Positions 45,247-54,293 of a stretch of 59,221 nt of DNA are shown one piece after another. The stretch's first letter is position 1; each line of letters begins with the position of its first letter. Source of the DNA: Chitinophagaceae bacterium (GTDB taxonomy: Bacteria > Bacteroidota > Bacteroidia > Chitinophagales > Chitinophagaceae); the NCBI GenBank assembly GCA_947447465.1, contig CANFKE010000027.1:1-59221 (forward strand), in the 5' to 3' direction. A model generated the notes under the pieces. It was not told the origin of the DNA, did not search any database, and worked only from the letters and a program-made list of their open reading frames with translations. The translations under genes and the position numbers were made by a program.

Positions 45247-48178
45247 GAGGTTTTGTACCATCCTTACTGTTTGTATCATTTTGTTTTGCGGAAGTGCTCT
45301 GGCTCAAAACTTCCCGATGCTACACTATACTATCGATGACGGGCTGCCAAGTAATACGGTTTACAGCGTCTATCGCGATAGTAAAGGCTTTTTATGGATA
45401 GCTACACCCAAAGGCATTGCACGGTATAATGGTATCACCTTCCAGAAGTTCACTACTTCTGACGGACTACCGGATAATGAAGTTTTCTTTTTTCAGGAAG
45501 ACAGGCAAGGCCGTCTATGGTTAGCAACTTACAATGGTGAACTTTGTTTTTATAAAGACAGCCGCTTCCATACTGCTGTAAATACATCTTTTCTCAAGCT
45601 GCCATTTAAAAATACCTTTATCAACAAGATAGCTATTGAAGATGATAGTACCGTAACTATCATGTTCGATAATCAGGAGAAGTTCATCAACATTAATGAT
45701 AACAAGATCGATATCGTAAATGTGAACGTTCAGGGCATAAGAGGTTTCTTTGGCATGTACAAACTAAAGAACGGTTTGTACAGATGCTTTTACCCCGATA
45801 GTGCCAAAGATATTGATAAGAATACCAGGGTGGTCAGCAGACAGTTGGTGATGTACAATTATAGTCACCCCGATGCGGTGCATAATATCGCTTATTCTAT
45901 AGCGCAGGATCAACGGTATATAGTCAGCAATAATGATGTTTTCAACCCGCAGATGGAACGGATAAAAGTCATAGATCCGCGACATAAATTCGATTTTCGT
46001 GCCCCCATCGTTTATTTCGATAAGAATGAAAAGCTATTCCTAGGTACTGAAAATGGATTGTATCTGGATGATAGTATCCATGTCATACCCGATGATAAGG
46101 TAACGTCCATCACTCAGGATATAGAACGAAATTATTGGGTCACCACATTGTTCGATGGGCTATATGTAATAGATAACAACTACCTTAATTTTCATGTGTA
46201 CAATAAGGCCTATGAGGGTAGTATCAGGTATTCTTATGCCGATGACAATAGTCTCTTTTACACCAATTCTGATAATAATCTGTACAGGTTGAAGAATAAT
46301 GCTGTGGAGTGTCTTTTTGATTATACCAAGTATGTCAGGAAGTTGCCTGTAGTGCCTACCAATCATGGGTTCCTTATCACCAAACAAGCTGCCGGCAATT
46401 ATGATTATTACAATTTTTATGAGAACAATATTATCTACTTAAAAGATATCCTGAGAGAAAAAAGAATGGTGGCGCAGCGCGTGCCGTTCAAAGAAGGAGA
46501 GAGTGTAAAGTCTATTATAGACGCCAAAGACAAACTTATAGTAAGAACGATCGATAAGGTATATGCGAAGCCCATCAGCGACTATACGGTCAATGGTATT
46601 TTAGGCGAACAGAACGCCAGAATGCTCTCTTCTACAGGTCGAATATTTGCTTTCGCCCGAAATGCTAATGATGATATCTGGTTCTCTACAGTTAATGGTG
46701 TATATAAAACCACAGATACATGCCTCATACAGACACAATTTGAGGATGTTACTTTTAAAAAGTTTGAGTTTTTAGGTAAATACCTCATCGGTTATACTGC
46801 TAATAACAGATTGGTCGTGTGCAGGAATATCGATAAGCATATCATCATGGATACTGTGTTCAGTCAAAACTGTATCTGGGATAAATTTTATCCTGTAGAT
46901 AGTACACATATGCTCATCAGTACCAATGATGTGTATAGGCTGTTCACCATCAACCCGCCCGGTGCTGCCACTCCATTCTCCGTTACCGGCATCGAAAACC
47001 CTATATTGCCTATTACCGCCGAATGGTTTTGCAGTGATGGTAAGAATTGCTTTTTCTTTGACAAGGGTAATATTGTAGAGATGGGTATAGATAATTTGTT
47101 ATTGAAGACCAGACCACCAACAATTTTCTTTGATCTTATTACCTACGGCAATCATAGATACGTGATGTATGATTATCTGAAAGTGCCTTATCAGAGAGCT
47201 CAGAATATATCCATTACCTTCTCCACATTGTCTTTCACCGGTAAGACCATCGCCTATAAATATTCCGTTTCCACAACAGATGACGACAATTGGCTCGAAT
47301 TGACAGGGGATCATATAGACCTTATCAACCCCAAATACGGCAGGTACATTATCAAGATCAAAGCTAAAAGTGTATCCAGCCCCAATTCTATACCTATTGA
47401 GTTTGTATTGGAGATCACACCTCCTTTCTGGGCTACCTGGTGGTTCATTACATTCTATGTATGCCTCATCATTAGCGGGATAGTGCTTTTTGTCAGGTAC
47501 CGTATTCTTGTGGCTTTTAGGAAAAATCAGAAGGAGAATGATAATAAAATAAGGTTCATGAAATCTGAATACAAGGCGCTCAATGCGCTGATGAACCCTC
47601 ATTTCATTTTCAACACCCTCAACAATGTACAGGGATTGGTCAACAGGAACGATAAACTGGCGGCCAATGAATACCTGCGCATATTCGCAGATCTGATCAG
47701 GCAAAACATGCACAATGTATCCAAAGAACTTATTTCTCTGCAAAAGGAAATAGATCTGGTAACTAACTATCTGGCATTAGAAAAGCTGCGGTTCAAGGAG
47801 ATGCTCAATTATTCTATCAATGTAGATGAAGATGTGGATGCTACGCAGATAATGGTGCCACCACTATTCATACAACCACTGGTCGAAAACTCAATAAAGC
47901 ATGGCATTTTCCCTAAACAATCAGAGAATAGCAGGGTAGAGCTCAATGTTTATGAGGTAAGAGATGTTTTGCACATAGAGGTGCGCGACAACGGGATAGG
48001 TCTGGCGCAGGCAAAAAAGAAAGCAAGTGACAAACACGAATCTTTCGGTTTGAACAATGTAAAAGTCAGAATTGAACAACTAAGCATCATACTCGGTAAA
48101 AAGATAGATTTCGATATCAAGGAGATCACAGATGATCGTGGCAATTGGACAGTAGTTCTGATAACAATGGAGCTGTAA
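45239..48178 (+). CDS. LytS-type sensor histidine kinase with propeller sensor
   Basis: The 979-residue protein has a signal peptide (TILTVCIILFCGSALAQ). A periplasmic propeller follows, made of Reg_prop-like blades (TIDDGLPSNTVYSVYRDSKGFLWIATPKGIARYNG, then TSDGLPDNEVFFFQEDRQGRLWLATYNGEL), reaching to about residue 620. A Y_Y_Y-like domain, one membrane helix (about 738-760), and a PF06580-type kinase come next: His788 in MNPHFIFNTLNNVQ, FIQPLVENSIKHG, VRDNGIGL. This is the short-signature LytS kind, not hybrid. It phosphorylates the upstream LytTR regulator. The ligand is unknown; propeller kinases in gut relatives sense glycans. Confidence 0.94.
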   Translation: MYRRFCTILTVCIILFCGSALAQNFPMLHYTIDDGLPSNTVYSVYRDSKGFLWIATPKGIARYNGITFQKFTTSDGLPDNEVFFFQEDRQGRLWLATYNGELCFYKDSRFHTAVNTSFLKLPFKNTFINKIAIEDDSTVTIMFDNQEKFININDNKIDIVNVNVQGIRGFFGMYKLKNGLYRCFYPDSAKDIDKNTRVVSRQLVMYNYSHPDAVHNIAYSIAQDQRYIVSNNDVFNPQMERIKVIDPRHKFDFRAPIVYFDKNEKLFLGTENGLYLDDSIHVIPDDKVTSITQDIERNYWVTTLFDGLYVIDNNYLNFHVYNKAYEGSIRYSYADDNSLFYTNSDNNLYRLKNNAVECLFDYTKYVRKLPVVPTNHGFLITKQAAGNYDYYNFYENNIIYLKDILREKRMVAQRVPFKEGESVKSIIDAKDKLIVRTIDKVYAKPISDYTVNGILGEQNARMLSSTGRIFAFARNANDDIWFSTVNGVYKTTDTCLIQTQFEDVTFKKFEFLGKYLIGYTANNRLVVCRNIDKHIIMDTVFSQNCIWDKFYPVDSTHMLISTNDVYRLFTINPPGAATPFSVTGIENPILPITAEWFCSDGKNCFFFDKGNIVEMGIDNLLLKTRPPTIFFDLITYGNHRYVMYDYLKVPYQRAQNISITFSTLSFTGKTIAYKYSVSTTDDDNWLELTGDHIDLINPKYGRYIIKIKAKSVSSPNSIPIEFVLEITPPFWATWWFITFYVCLIISGIVLFVRYRILVAFRKNQKENDNKIRFMKSEYKALNALMNPHFIFNTLNNVQGLVNRNDKLAANEYLRIFADLIRQNMHNVSKELISLQKEIDLVTNYLALEKLRFKEMLNYSINVDEDVDATQIMVPPLFIQPLVENSIKHGIFPKQSENSRVELNVYEVRDVLHIEVRDNGIGLAQAKKKASDKHESFGLNNVKVRIEQLSIILGKKIDFDIKEITDDRGNWTVVLITMEL

Positions 48179-48246
48179 TTATAGTTGCTCAGATTCGCAA
48201 CCGACCGCATTCGCTTTCGTACAAACAACATACTCCCCCTTATTTT

Positions 48247-48443
48247 ACCACTGGTCGAATCGTTTCCACTGGTCGAAGCGTCCCGCTTCGTCCTGCCCAC
48301 TGGAAGCGTCTCGCTTCCGTGCTACCACACTCTGGCAAGCGTTAATTAATCAGGACACATTCATTTTGTAGCGCTAATAACACATTCCCCTCTTATTTTA
48401 AGAGGGGACGATATTCGACCGGCCCTTGGGTCAGTTGTCGAAT
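48247..48443. repeat. Cluster of small inverted and direct repeats
   Basis: The 297-bp spacer after the kinase gene holds several short repeats. CCACTGGTCGAA occurs at 48248-48259 and 48266-48277, with a related CCACTGGAAGCG at 48297. Two 7-3-7 hairpins lie at 48274-48290 (CGAAGCG-TCC-CGCTTCG) and 48302-48318 (GGAAGCG-TCT-CGCTTCC). A third hairpin, CCCCTCTTA/TAAGAGGGG, lies at 48387-48407, and ATTCGAC/GTCGAAT pairs at 48413-48443. The look is of repeated extragenic palindromes rather than of a gene. Confidence 0.7.
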
Positions 48444-48475
48444 GTCGGGGGTGATAAAAGACAAGCAACTAGCCT

Positions 48476-49768
48476 CTACTCCTTCACCACCTTTACCACC
48501 TTCCTTTCTCCATCAGCACCGGTAAGGGCAATAAAGTAAATGCCCGCAGGCAACTGCCCCATAGGTATAGTATTTTTACCCGCCACCACGGTGCCTTGCA
48601 GCATGGCATAGCCTGTTATATTGGCAATTATATAGCTACCTGCATACCCTGCTTCCACACACAGCTCATGCCACACAGGGTTAGGGTATATAACTATAGG
48701 TGCTTTGCTGTTTGTATTTTCTACACCCACATGGCTGGGCGTATCATTAGGGCTACAGCTAGGATTAAAGGCAATTTTACGCACTCTGTTATTGCCATCA
48801 TCTGCAATATACAAATTGCCACATTTATCAAATGCTAGTCCTTCTGGATTCCATAGTGTTGCAGCAGTGGCTGCAATATTATCACCATTATAGGTACTAG
48901 CCCCTGTTCCTGCAACAGTATGAATAATCCCTGCGGCATCTATCATACGTACCCTATCGTTTGCATCATCTGCTAAGTAAATATTACCTGCCAAGTCTAT
49001 TGCAACAGCATATGTTCGAAAGTTGGCAGCCGTAGCAGGTATGCCATCTCCATTATATGCTGCAATACCTGTACCAGCAATGGTATCTAACACGCCAGTA
49101 CTCATATTCTGGCGAAACAATCTTGTCAACCCACCCATATATAAATAATGATAATTTTTGTCAAAGCAGAACCACCCATTTGTTGGGCAAAACTGTGTAA
49201 TAATGCCTGTGGCTATACTTATTTTACGTACCGTATTATTGTCAGCAATATATACATTGCCTGTATCGTCAGTTATTACATCTACGGGTGCCATATTAGC
49301 GGCTGTAGCAGGCCCACCATTACCAGTTGAACCAGAACTTCCCGTACCAGCTATAGTATGAATGATTCCTGTTGCAACATCAACTTTCCTTACCTTGAAA
49401 TTGTAATAATCCGCTATATAAATGTTGCCCGCTGAATCTACGTGGATTCCCGAACAATTCAAGCCTGCAGCTGTCGCTGGCCCATTGTCCCCTCCTCCTG
49501 TTACAGTCCCTCCCCCTGCAACGGTTGTAATTATACCTGTAGGGGAAATTTTTCTCACATGTCCCGGGCCAGTCATACAATAATAATTACCAGCAGCATC
49601 AAATGCCCCGTTGGCTGGCAACGTTGTCGCAGTGCTGGTTGCTGGTGCGCCTTCTGTAGTGAGTCCTCCGCTTGATCCATTACCTGCAAATGTTGTAATT
49701 GTTTGCGCGTAGCTAACCCCACACACAAACAAAAGAGCAGCAATTATGATTGATCTGTATAATTTCAT
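48476..49768 (-). CDS. NHL-repeat T9SS-secreted protein
   Basis: The 430-residue protein has a signal peptide (MKLYRSIIIAALLFVCGVSYAQ). Five or six NHL-type repeats follow (residues ~23-340), each with a pattern like GPATAAGLNCSGIHVDSAGNIYIADYYNFKVRKVD, forming a beta-propeller. The last ~75 residues are a T9SS sorting domain (APIVIYPNPVWHELCVEAGYAG...LPAGIYFIALTGADGERKVVKVVKE). It should be exported to the cell surface or medium. NHL propellers bind ligands or proteins; the target is unknown. It is convergent with the kinase gene. Confidence 0.9.
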   Translation of the reverse strand: MKLYRSIIIAALLFVCGVSYAQTITTFAGNGSSGGLTTEGAPATSTATTLPANGAFDAAGNYYCMTGPGHVRKISPTGIITTVAGGGTVTGGGDNGPATAAGLNCSGIHVDSAGNIYIADYYNFKVRKVDVATGIIHTIAGTGSSGSTGNGGPATAANMAPVDVITDDTGNVYIADNNTVRKISIATGIITQFCPTNGWFCFDKNYHYLYMGGLTRLFRQNMSTGVLDTIAGTGIAAYNGDGIPATAANFRTYAVAIDLAGNIYLADDANDRVRMIDAAGIIHTVAGTGASTYNGDNIAATAATLWNPEGLAFDKCGNLYIADDGNNRVRKIAFNPSCSPNDTPSHVGVENTNSKAPIVIYPNPVWHELCVEAGYAGSYIIANITGYAMLQGTVVAGKNTIPMGQLPAGIYFIALTGADGERKVVKVVKE

Positions 49769-49967
49769 TGTGTAGTATTTACGATGGCTAAATTAATTAA
49801 TATATGCTACATTGTTTAAATTGTTACGGAGATAAGTATTTACAGGGCATTTTTTCGCCCGTTTCTCCCCCGAAATTGTTAACTTAGTATCAATTGTGAT
49901 CATTTTACCCAACCATTAAGAAGGTAAAGCAGTCTTTATCATTGTAAATATTTAATAACCACTATAC

Positions 49968-50543
49968 TTGTCTATAGCTTTGGCATATACCGCAACAAGT
50001 CAGGTAAGTGAGCTTGAACAACTCATTCAGGGGTGCATTCGCAATGAGCGAAGCTCTCAGGAGAAGTTGTACCGTTTATTTTACCCCAAAATGATGGCAA
50101 TGGTTCGCCGTTATATAGACCATGATGAGCAGGCTGAGGAGGTAATGAATAATGGTTATTTACGTGCGTTTCAAAAATTAGGTCAATATAATTTTCAAGG
50201 TTCTTTCGAAGGTTGGTTGCGAAAAATAATATTTCATGCGGTGTCAGACTATGTAAAGCAGAATAACCGTTATTCTGAAAAAGTAGTGCTGGTAGAAAAA
50301 GATGAAATGGTGCACAAGGATCACGCAGACAAGCTGTACTACGATCAGTTGGTACAATTGGTACAGGCGTTACCCGATGCTACCCGTACAGTCTTTAATA
50401 TGTATGTAATGGAAGGTTTCACGCACAAAGAGATAGGCAATATGTTGGGCATCAGCGAAGGAACATCAAAATGGCATCTGTCTGAAGGTAGGCGGCAACT
50501 GAAGGAGAAAATTGAAAAATTAGAATTGCATTTAAAAGCTTAA
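49968..50543 (+). CDS. ECF-family RNA polymerase sigma factor
   Basis: The 191-residue protein has region 2 (EKLYRLFYPKMMAMVRRYIDHDEQAEEVMNNGYLRAFQKLGQYNFQGSFEGWLRKIIFHAVSDYVKQ) and region 4 (LVQALPDATRTVFNMYVMEGFTHKEIGNMLGISEGTSKWHLSEGRRQL). The start codon is a TTG at 49968; a second TTG at 49980 also fits, and there is no ATG before the conserved part. It lies 12 bases upstream of a large membrane/outer-membrane protein, whose N terminus may act as the anti-sigma factor. Confidence 0.92.
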   Translation: MSIALAYTATSQVSELEQLIQGCIRNERSSQEKLYRLFYPKMMAMVRRYIDHDEQAEEVMNNGYLRAFQKLGQYNFQGSFEGWLRKIIFHAVSDYVKQNNRYSEKVVLVEKDEMVHKDHADKLYYDQLVQLVQALPDATRTVFNMYVMEGFTHKEIGNMLGISEGTSKWHLSEGRRQLKEKIEKLELHLKA

Positions 50544-50555
50544 AAATTTATCCAT

Positions 50556-52781
50556 ATGGATAACAACTTTGTTAATATAGATGATCTTGTCAGGCAGCGC
50601 TTAGGCGGTGGGCAGGAGCCGGAGCGTTCCGGTGCCTGGTCTCGCATGGAGCAGTTGCTCGATAAAGAAGATCGCCGAAAACCCTTAGGACTATACTGGA
50701 AGCGTGCCATGAGTTATTGTGGTGTGGCTATGTTATTGGCGGCGGTCAGCGTTGGGGGGTATGAAATGACTTCTGCTTTCAGAGCACAAGGAGATGCCGC
50801 AGTTAATCCTGCAGGTAACTCATCAGTTACCACATCAAATAATACTGATAGGGTAGCGGGTAGTTCTTCTGCCGTCAAAAATACTATTGTCTCTAATACG
50901 GGTAATGCGGTTACTGCTGCTAATACACATAGTTCAACACACACTACCGCTAAAAACGTTGTTGCAACTGAAAATAATGTGCATAACTCAGGTGCGCACA
51001 ATACTACATCAGCTACTCAGAGCAGTCATCTTGCAGCCAACAGTTCAGCTACAGGCAATGAAGGGCATAATGATCATATTTTTGCTGCTTCAGGTACATC
51101 AGCCAATAAGCACAACAGTGAGCACACATTTGTTGATGATGTAAATAAAAACAGAGCGAATATGATTGCAGCAGCTAATACCACGGCTACTCATCATGAC
51201 CGCACAAATGCTATTGATAATTCAACTATAAAGACATCGGTTGCCAATAAAGGCGATAACCATGTAATTGCAAGAAAGAGTACCGGAAATTCTATCGCTA
51301 CCACAGTACCGGAAAATCCTGCTGCACCTGTATTTCCTAAAAGCGATCATATCATAGATCATGGACATGGTAGTGCTTATGTATCTCAGGTCAAACAATT
51401 GCCATTAGCTGCGGCTGCTGGTAAGAATAATGTGGGTGTGCCTTTCAAGCCTGCCGCTGTTACACCGGTTTTGGCACATAATGTTGCAACCACAGTTCCT
51501 CATACCCCAATGGTGGTAAAGCCTATAGCAGGTAAGAAGGTATTGCAGCGTATCGTGATGCAGGAAAAAAGAACAGGTACTTACCAGGGTAGATCAGAAA
51601 CACGTCTGGATACCATTTCCATCGATCGTATCACTCAGGAATTGGCTAGAATTAAGGAAAGTAATGACGCTGCCAGATCTGCTACAGCAAGTACTGCTCC
51701 AACCAATAAGTCAGGAAATAATAATGCTGCTACTCCGGCAAACGGGGTTCATACTACAGCCGGTAAGTCCGGAAACAGCAACAAGGGCAATCAACCATCT
51801 GCTACCAATAACTATGCTGCAAAACAGGGTAGTGTTGCAGGTACTCCTGCTATCGCTTCTGCCGACAAAGTTGCCCAAACAAATAATGGTACACTTGCTA
51901 CCAATGCAGAGTACAATGCTGCTGTGCAGAATGGTTCAGACAATTTAGCTGCTGCTCAGAGCGGAGATATACAGGCATCAACTGATATTACTCCTAATGC
52001 AGCTCCGTCAGCTCCTGCTTCAACTCCTCCTCCTGCTGAAAATAAACCTGCTGTCACTAAGAAAAAACACGGTGTGAATATGGCTGAAAGCCTGAGCAAT
52101 ATGTTCAACGAAGTGAAATATAAACTAGGTGGTGCTCAGTTCGGAACCGGTCTTACAGCAGGTATTAACGGCACATTCTTTGGACCGAATAGTTTTAAAG
52201 GATTCCAGTTTGGTATTACCGGTGCATTTGAGCTCGATGATAATTGGAGCTTTATGGCAGAGTTGAAGTATTTCCACCGTATGAATAACGATTACTCTAT
52301 GGATGTTACTTACAATAAGTATCGTCCTACTACGGGTGGTTATTTCAAAGATTCTACAATGGTAAGTTATAGCTTCTCTACATTGCACAGCTTCGAATTG
52401 CCACTGACCATGAGGTACACTGCTGCAAGATTCAGCTTCTTCCTGGGTGGTAATTTCTTGTACACTTTTGCGGTTAACACAGGTGGAGCAGAACAGTTGG
52501 TCGATCCGAATGTAATGCCTGTAGTGGCATCTAATACTGCCAATACTGCACCTGCGATCAAAGAAAGTGACTTTGGTGCTCGTTTCGGGGTAGGTTACAC
52601 ATGTGGTATCGCATACCGAGTGGCGCCCAACGTATTACTCGATTTCCGCAATGTACAGACTGTATGGGATAATGCTAAAGCAACCGGATCACAGGCAGTA
52701 TCTAATCAATTATATAAGAGTCCTTCATTGCAGTTCTCTTTGTTCTATCGCTTAGGCGCCGGAAAGAATAACAAAGACTAA
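50556..52781 (+). CDS. Large inner-to-outer-membrane-spanning protein with C-terminal beta-barrel
   Basis: The 741-residue protein has no signal peptide. Residues 1-50 are charged and soluble (DDLVRQRLGGGQEPERSGAWSRMEQLL), like the cytoplasmic ends of Bacteroidota anti-sigma proteins. A membrane helix follows (about 51-68, SYCGVAMLLAAVSVGGY). About 435 residues of low-complexity Asn/Thr/Ser/Ala/His-rich sequence come next, and then a C-terminal region (about 510-741) with alternating strands and aromatic girdles (GFQFGITGAFELDDNWSFMAELKYF, LPLTMRYTAARFSFFLGGNF, SLQFSLFYRLG), like PorT-family barrels. One chain could reach from cytoplasm to outer membrane. It is in an operon with the ECF sigma factor. 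Confidence 0.82.
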   Translation: MDNNFVNIDDLVRQRLGGGQEPERSGAWSRMEQLLDKEDRRKPLGLYWKRAMSYCGVAMLLAAVSVGGYEMTSAFRAQGDAAVNPAGNSSVTTSNNTDRVAGSSSAVKNTIVSNTGNAVTAANTHSSTHTTAKNVVATENNVHNSGAHNTTSATQSSHLAANSSATGNEGHNDHIFAASGTSANKHNSEHTFVDDVNKNRANMIAAANTTATHHDRTNAIDNSTIKTSVANKGDNHVIARKSTGNSIATTVPENPAAPVFPKSDHIIDHGHGSAYVSQVKQLPLAAAAGKNNVGVPFKPAAVTPVLAHNVATTVPHTPMVVKPIAGKKVLQRIVMQEKRTGTYQGRSETRLDTISIDRITQELARIKESNDAARSATASTAPTNKSGNNNAATPANGVHTTAGKSGNSNKGNQPSATNNYAAKQGSVAGTPAIASADKVAQTNNGTLATNAEYNAAVQNGSDNLAAAQSGDIQASTDITPNAAPSAPASTPPPAENKPAVTKKKHGVNMAESLSNMFNEVKYKLGGAQFGTGLTAGINGTFFGPNSFKGFQFGITGAFELDDNWSFMAELKYFHRMNNDYSMDVTYNKYRPTTGGYFKDSTMVSYSFSTLHSFELPLTMRYTAARFSFFLGGNFLYTFAVNTGGAEQLVDPNVMPVVASNTANTAPAIKESDFGARFGVGYTCGIAYRVAPNVLLDFRNVQTVWDNAKATGSQAVSNQLYKSPSLQFSLFYRLGAGKNNKD

Positions 52782-52803
52782 TTGAATAGCCGATATCTAT
52801 AAG

Positions 52804-52830
52804 AACATCCCGCCACGTGCGGGATGTTTT
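52804..52830 (+). terminator. Terminator after the trans-envelope gene
   Basis: A 10-bp perfect stem, AACATCCCGC (52804-52813) with GCGGGATGTT (52819-52828), loop cacgt, followed by T-rich sequence. Confidence 0.85.
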
Positions 52831-52849
52831 GTTTTACACTATTGACTAT

Positions 52850-53614
52850 CTAGGTAGTTGTATCCAGACCGGAAATATAGGCTCTTGCCTCATCTTGTGT
52901 ATAGTAAGAGAAATTACGGTAGCGGTGGTGTACATCTATGATCTCCGCTATAGCATCTTGCACTAGTGCTTGGTTTTCCCATTGCAGAATGTCTGCCATT
53001 ACAGTTTCAAGGCAACCCTTTTTGTAGGCAATCTGTCCTATTACGTGCACCAAAGTCCATCTTACGCGGCGGGTCTTATCATGTTGCAGTTCCTTCAATA
53101 GCGGTAAGATGTCTTGAGGGTGGGTGCGGCCGCGCAATTCTATGCCGTGACATATTTCTCTGCGAATTTCTTTGTCTTCATGATGCAGGTACTTACGAGA
53201 CCACTCCAGGATAGGTACCGGGTTCTTTTCCCCGATCTTTTTCATTGATCCTATTACCGCATTCCTCACTGAATGGTGCTCATCAAACAGGCCGGTGTCA
53301 AAGTAGGATACGACCGGGTCAAAGTTATACTTACCTATTTCTCCGGCGGCATTCACTACGGTTTGTCTTACTTTGGGCTCTGCTGAGGTAAAGAGCTGCT
53401 GCAGGGCTTTGAGCAGTTGGGGTAACAGACCGGGATCGTTTTTGTAGAGCTTGCCTATAGACAAGTAGGCTGTCTTACGGATATAGGTATCCTCATCAGA
53501 AAAATAGGGGAGTAAGTTGCCAATGGTGCCGTCTGCAACAGCAGCAGCTATGATACGGTCTATTTCCGCAACTATGAGTACCCGATCTTCCTTACTGTTA
53601 TCGTAAAAGGCCAT
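52850..53614 (-). CDS. HEAT-repeat protein
   Basis: The start at 53614 (MAFYDNSKEDRVLIVAEIDRII) gives 254 residues; an ATG at 53644 would add ten residues of uncertain character. The whole length is paired helices of HEAT/PBS-lyase type: FSDEDTYIRKTAYLSIGKLY, AEPKVRQTVVNAAGEIGKY, EHHSVRNAVIGSMKKIGE, HEDKEIRREICHGIELRG and DKTRRVRWTLVHVIGQIAY, giving about five to six repeats. These form a curved scaffold for protein or nucleic-acid binding. No signal peptide, so cytoplasmic. DNA-alkylation-repair HEAT proteins are one relative, but the catalytic residues cannot be assigned here. Confidence 0.85.
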   Translation of the reverse strand: MAFYDNSKEDRVLIVAEIDRIIAAAVADGTIGNLLPYFSDEDTYIRKTAYLSIGKLYKNDPGLLPQLLKALQQLFTSAEPKVRQTVVNAAGEIGKYNFDPVVSYFDTGLFDEHHSVRNAVIGSMKKIGEKNPVPILEWSRKYLHHEDKEIRREICHGIELRGRTHPQDILPLLKELQHDKTRRVRWTLVHVIGQIAYKKGCLETVMADILQWENQALVQDAIAEIIDVHHRYRNFSYYTQDEARAYISGLDTTT

Positions 53615-53694
53615 TTGGATGTGTCTAAACGGAAGAGCACACATAAGCAGTTGCTTTTGTGTGCTCTGTATATTTTGGATATGTAAATTTATGG

Positions 53695-54129
53695 TTAGTT
53701 GATACCCAGTAATTCTACTTCAAATATCAATGTGGTGTTAGGGCCTATTGTAGGACCTACCTGCCTGTCGCCATAACCCAGATGTGGAGGAATGAAGAAG
53801 CGCCATTTGCTGCCTACGCTCATCAACTGAACGCCTTCTGTCCAGCCCTTGATCACCTGATTGAGCGGGAATGTTGCCGGCTGGCCTCTCTGTACCGAGC
53901 TGTCAAAGATAGTACCGTTGATGAGTGTGCCGTGATAGTGACATTTTACTTTGTCGGTATCTTTTGGCTTATCTCCTGTACCCTCGGTCATTACTTCATA
54001 CTGAAGTCCGCTTGGGGTTTCAATGACGCCCGGTTTGTTTTTATTAGCTGCAAGAAAGTCTTGTCCTTCTTTCAGGTTGGCAGCGGCTTTTTCTGTTTTC
54101 ATTCCAAATAATCTGTCGGCTATACTCAT
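53695..54129 (-). CDS. FKBP-type peptidyl-prolyl isomerase
   Basis: The 144-residue protein has a short helical N terminus (ADRLFGMKTEKAAANLKEGQDFL), then a FKBP domain: GVIETPSGLQYEVMTEGTGDKPKDTDKVKCHYHGTLINGTIFDSSVQRGQPATFPLNQVIKGWTEGVQLMSVGSKWRFFIPPHLGYGDRQVGPTIGPNTTLIFEVELLGIN. Residues in the active-site pocket (Tyr, Asp in IFDSS, Phe, Trp in GWTEG, Tyr in GYG) are present. No signal peptide is seen, so it acts in the cytoplasm or is exported by another route. It is 50 bases downstream of the HEAT gene region on the same strand. Confidence 0.93.
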   Translation of the reverse strand: MSIADRLFGMKTEKAAANLKEGQDFLAANKNKPGVIETPSGLQYEVMTEGTGDKPKDTDKVKCHYHGTLINGTIFDSSVQRGQPATFPLNQVIKGWTEGVQLMSVGSKWRFFIPPHLGYGDRQVGPTIGPNTTLIFEVELLGIN

Positions 54130-54293
54130 AAGATCGAATTTGGAACAAAACTATCAATTTTCATCTAAAGCCGTATTCATTTTTTATATAGGCTATAGGG
54201 TTATTACATTTAGTTGATATTATTTTTCAATAAAGGAATCTTTACCCGCAAAATAGCCTAATTTAATTTCACTTTCACCTCTAAATATTACCT

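Noticed and set aside
47099..47743. 214-residue antisense frame in the kinase gene
   Set aside because: Shadow of the strongly conserved LytS kinase domain; no signal or known motif of its own.
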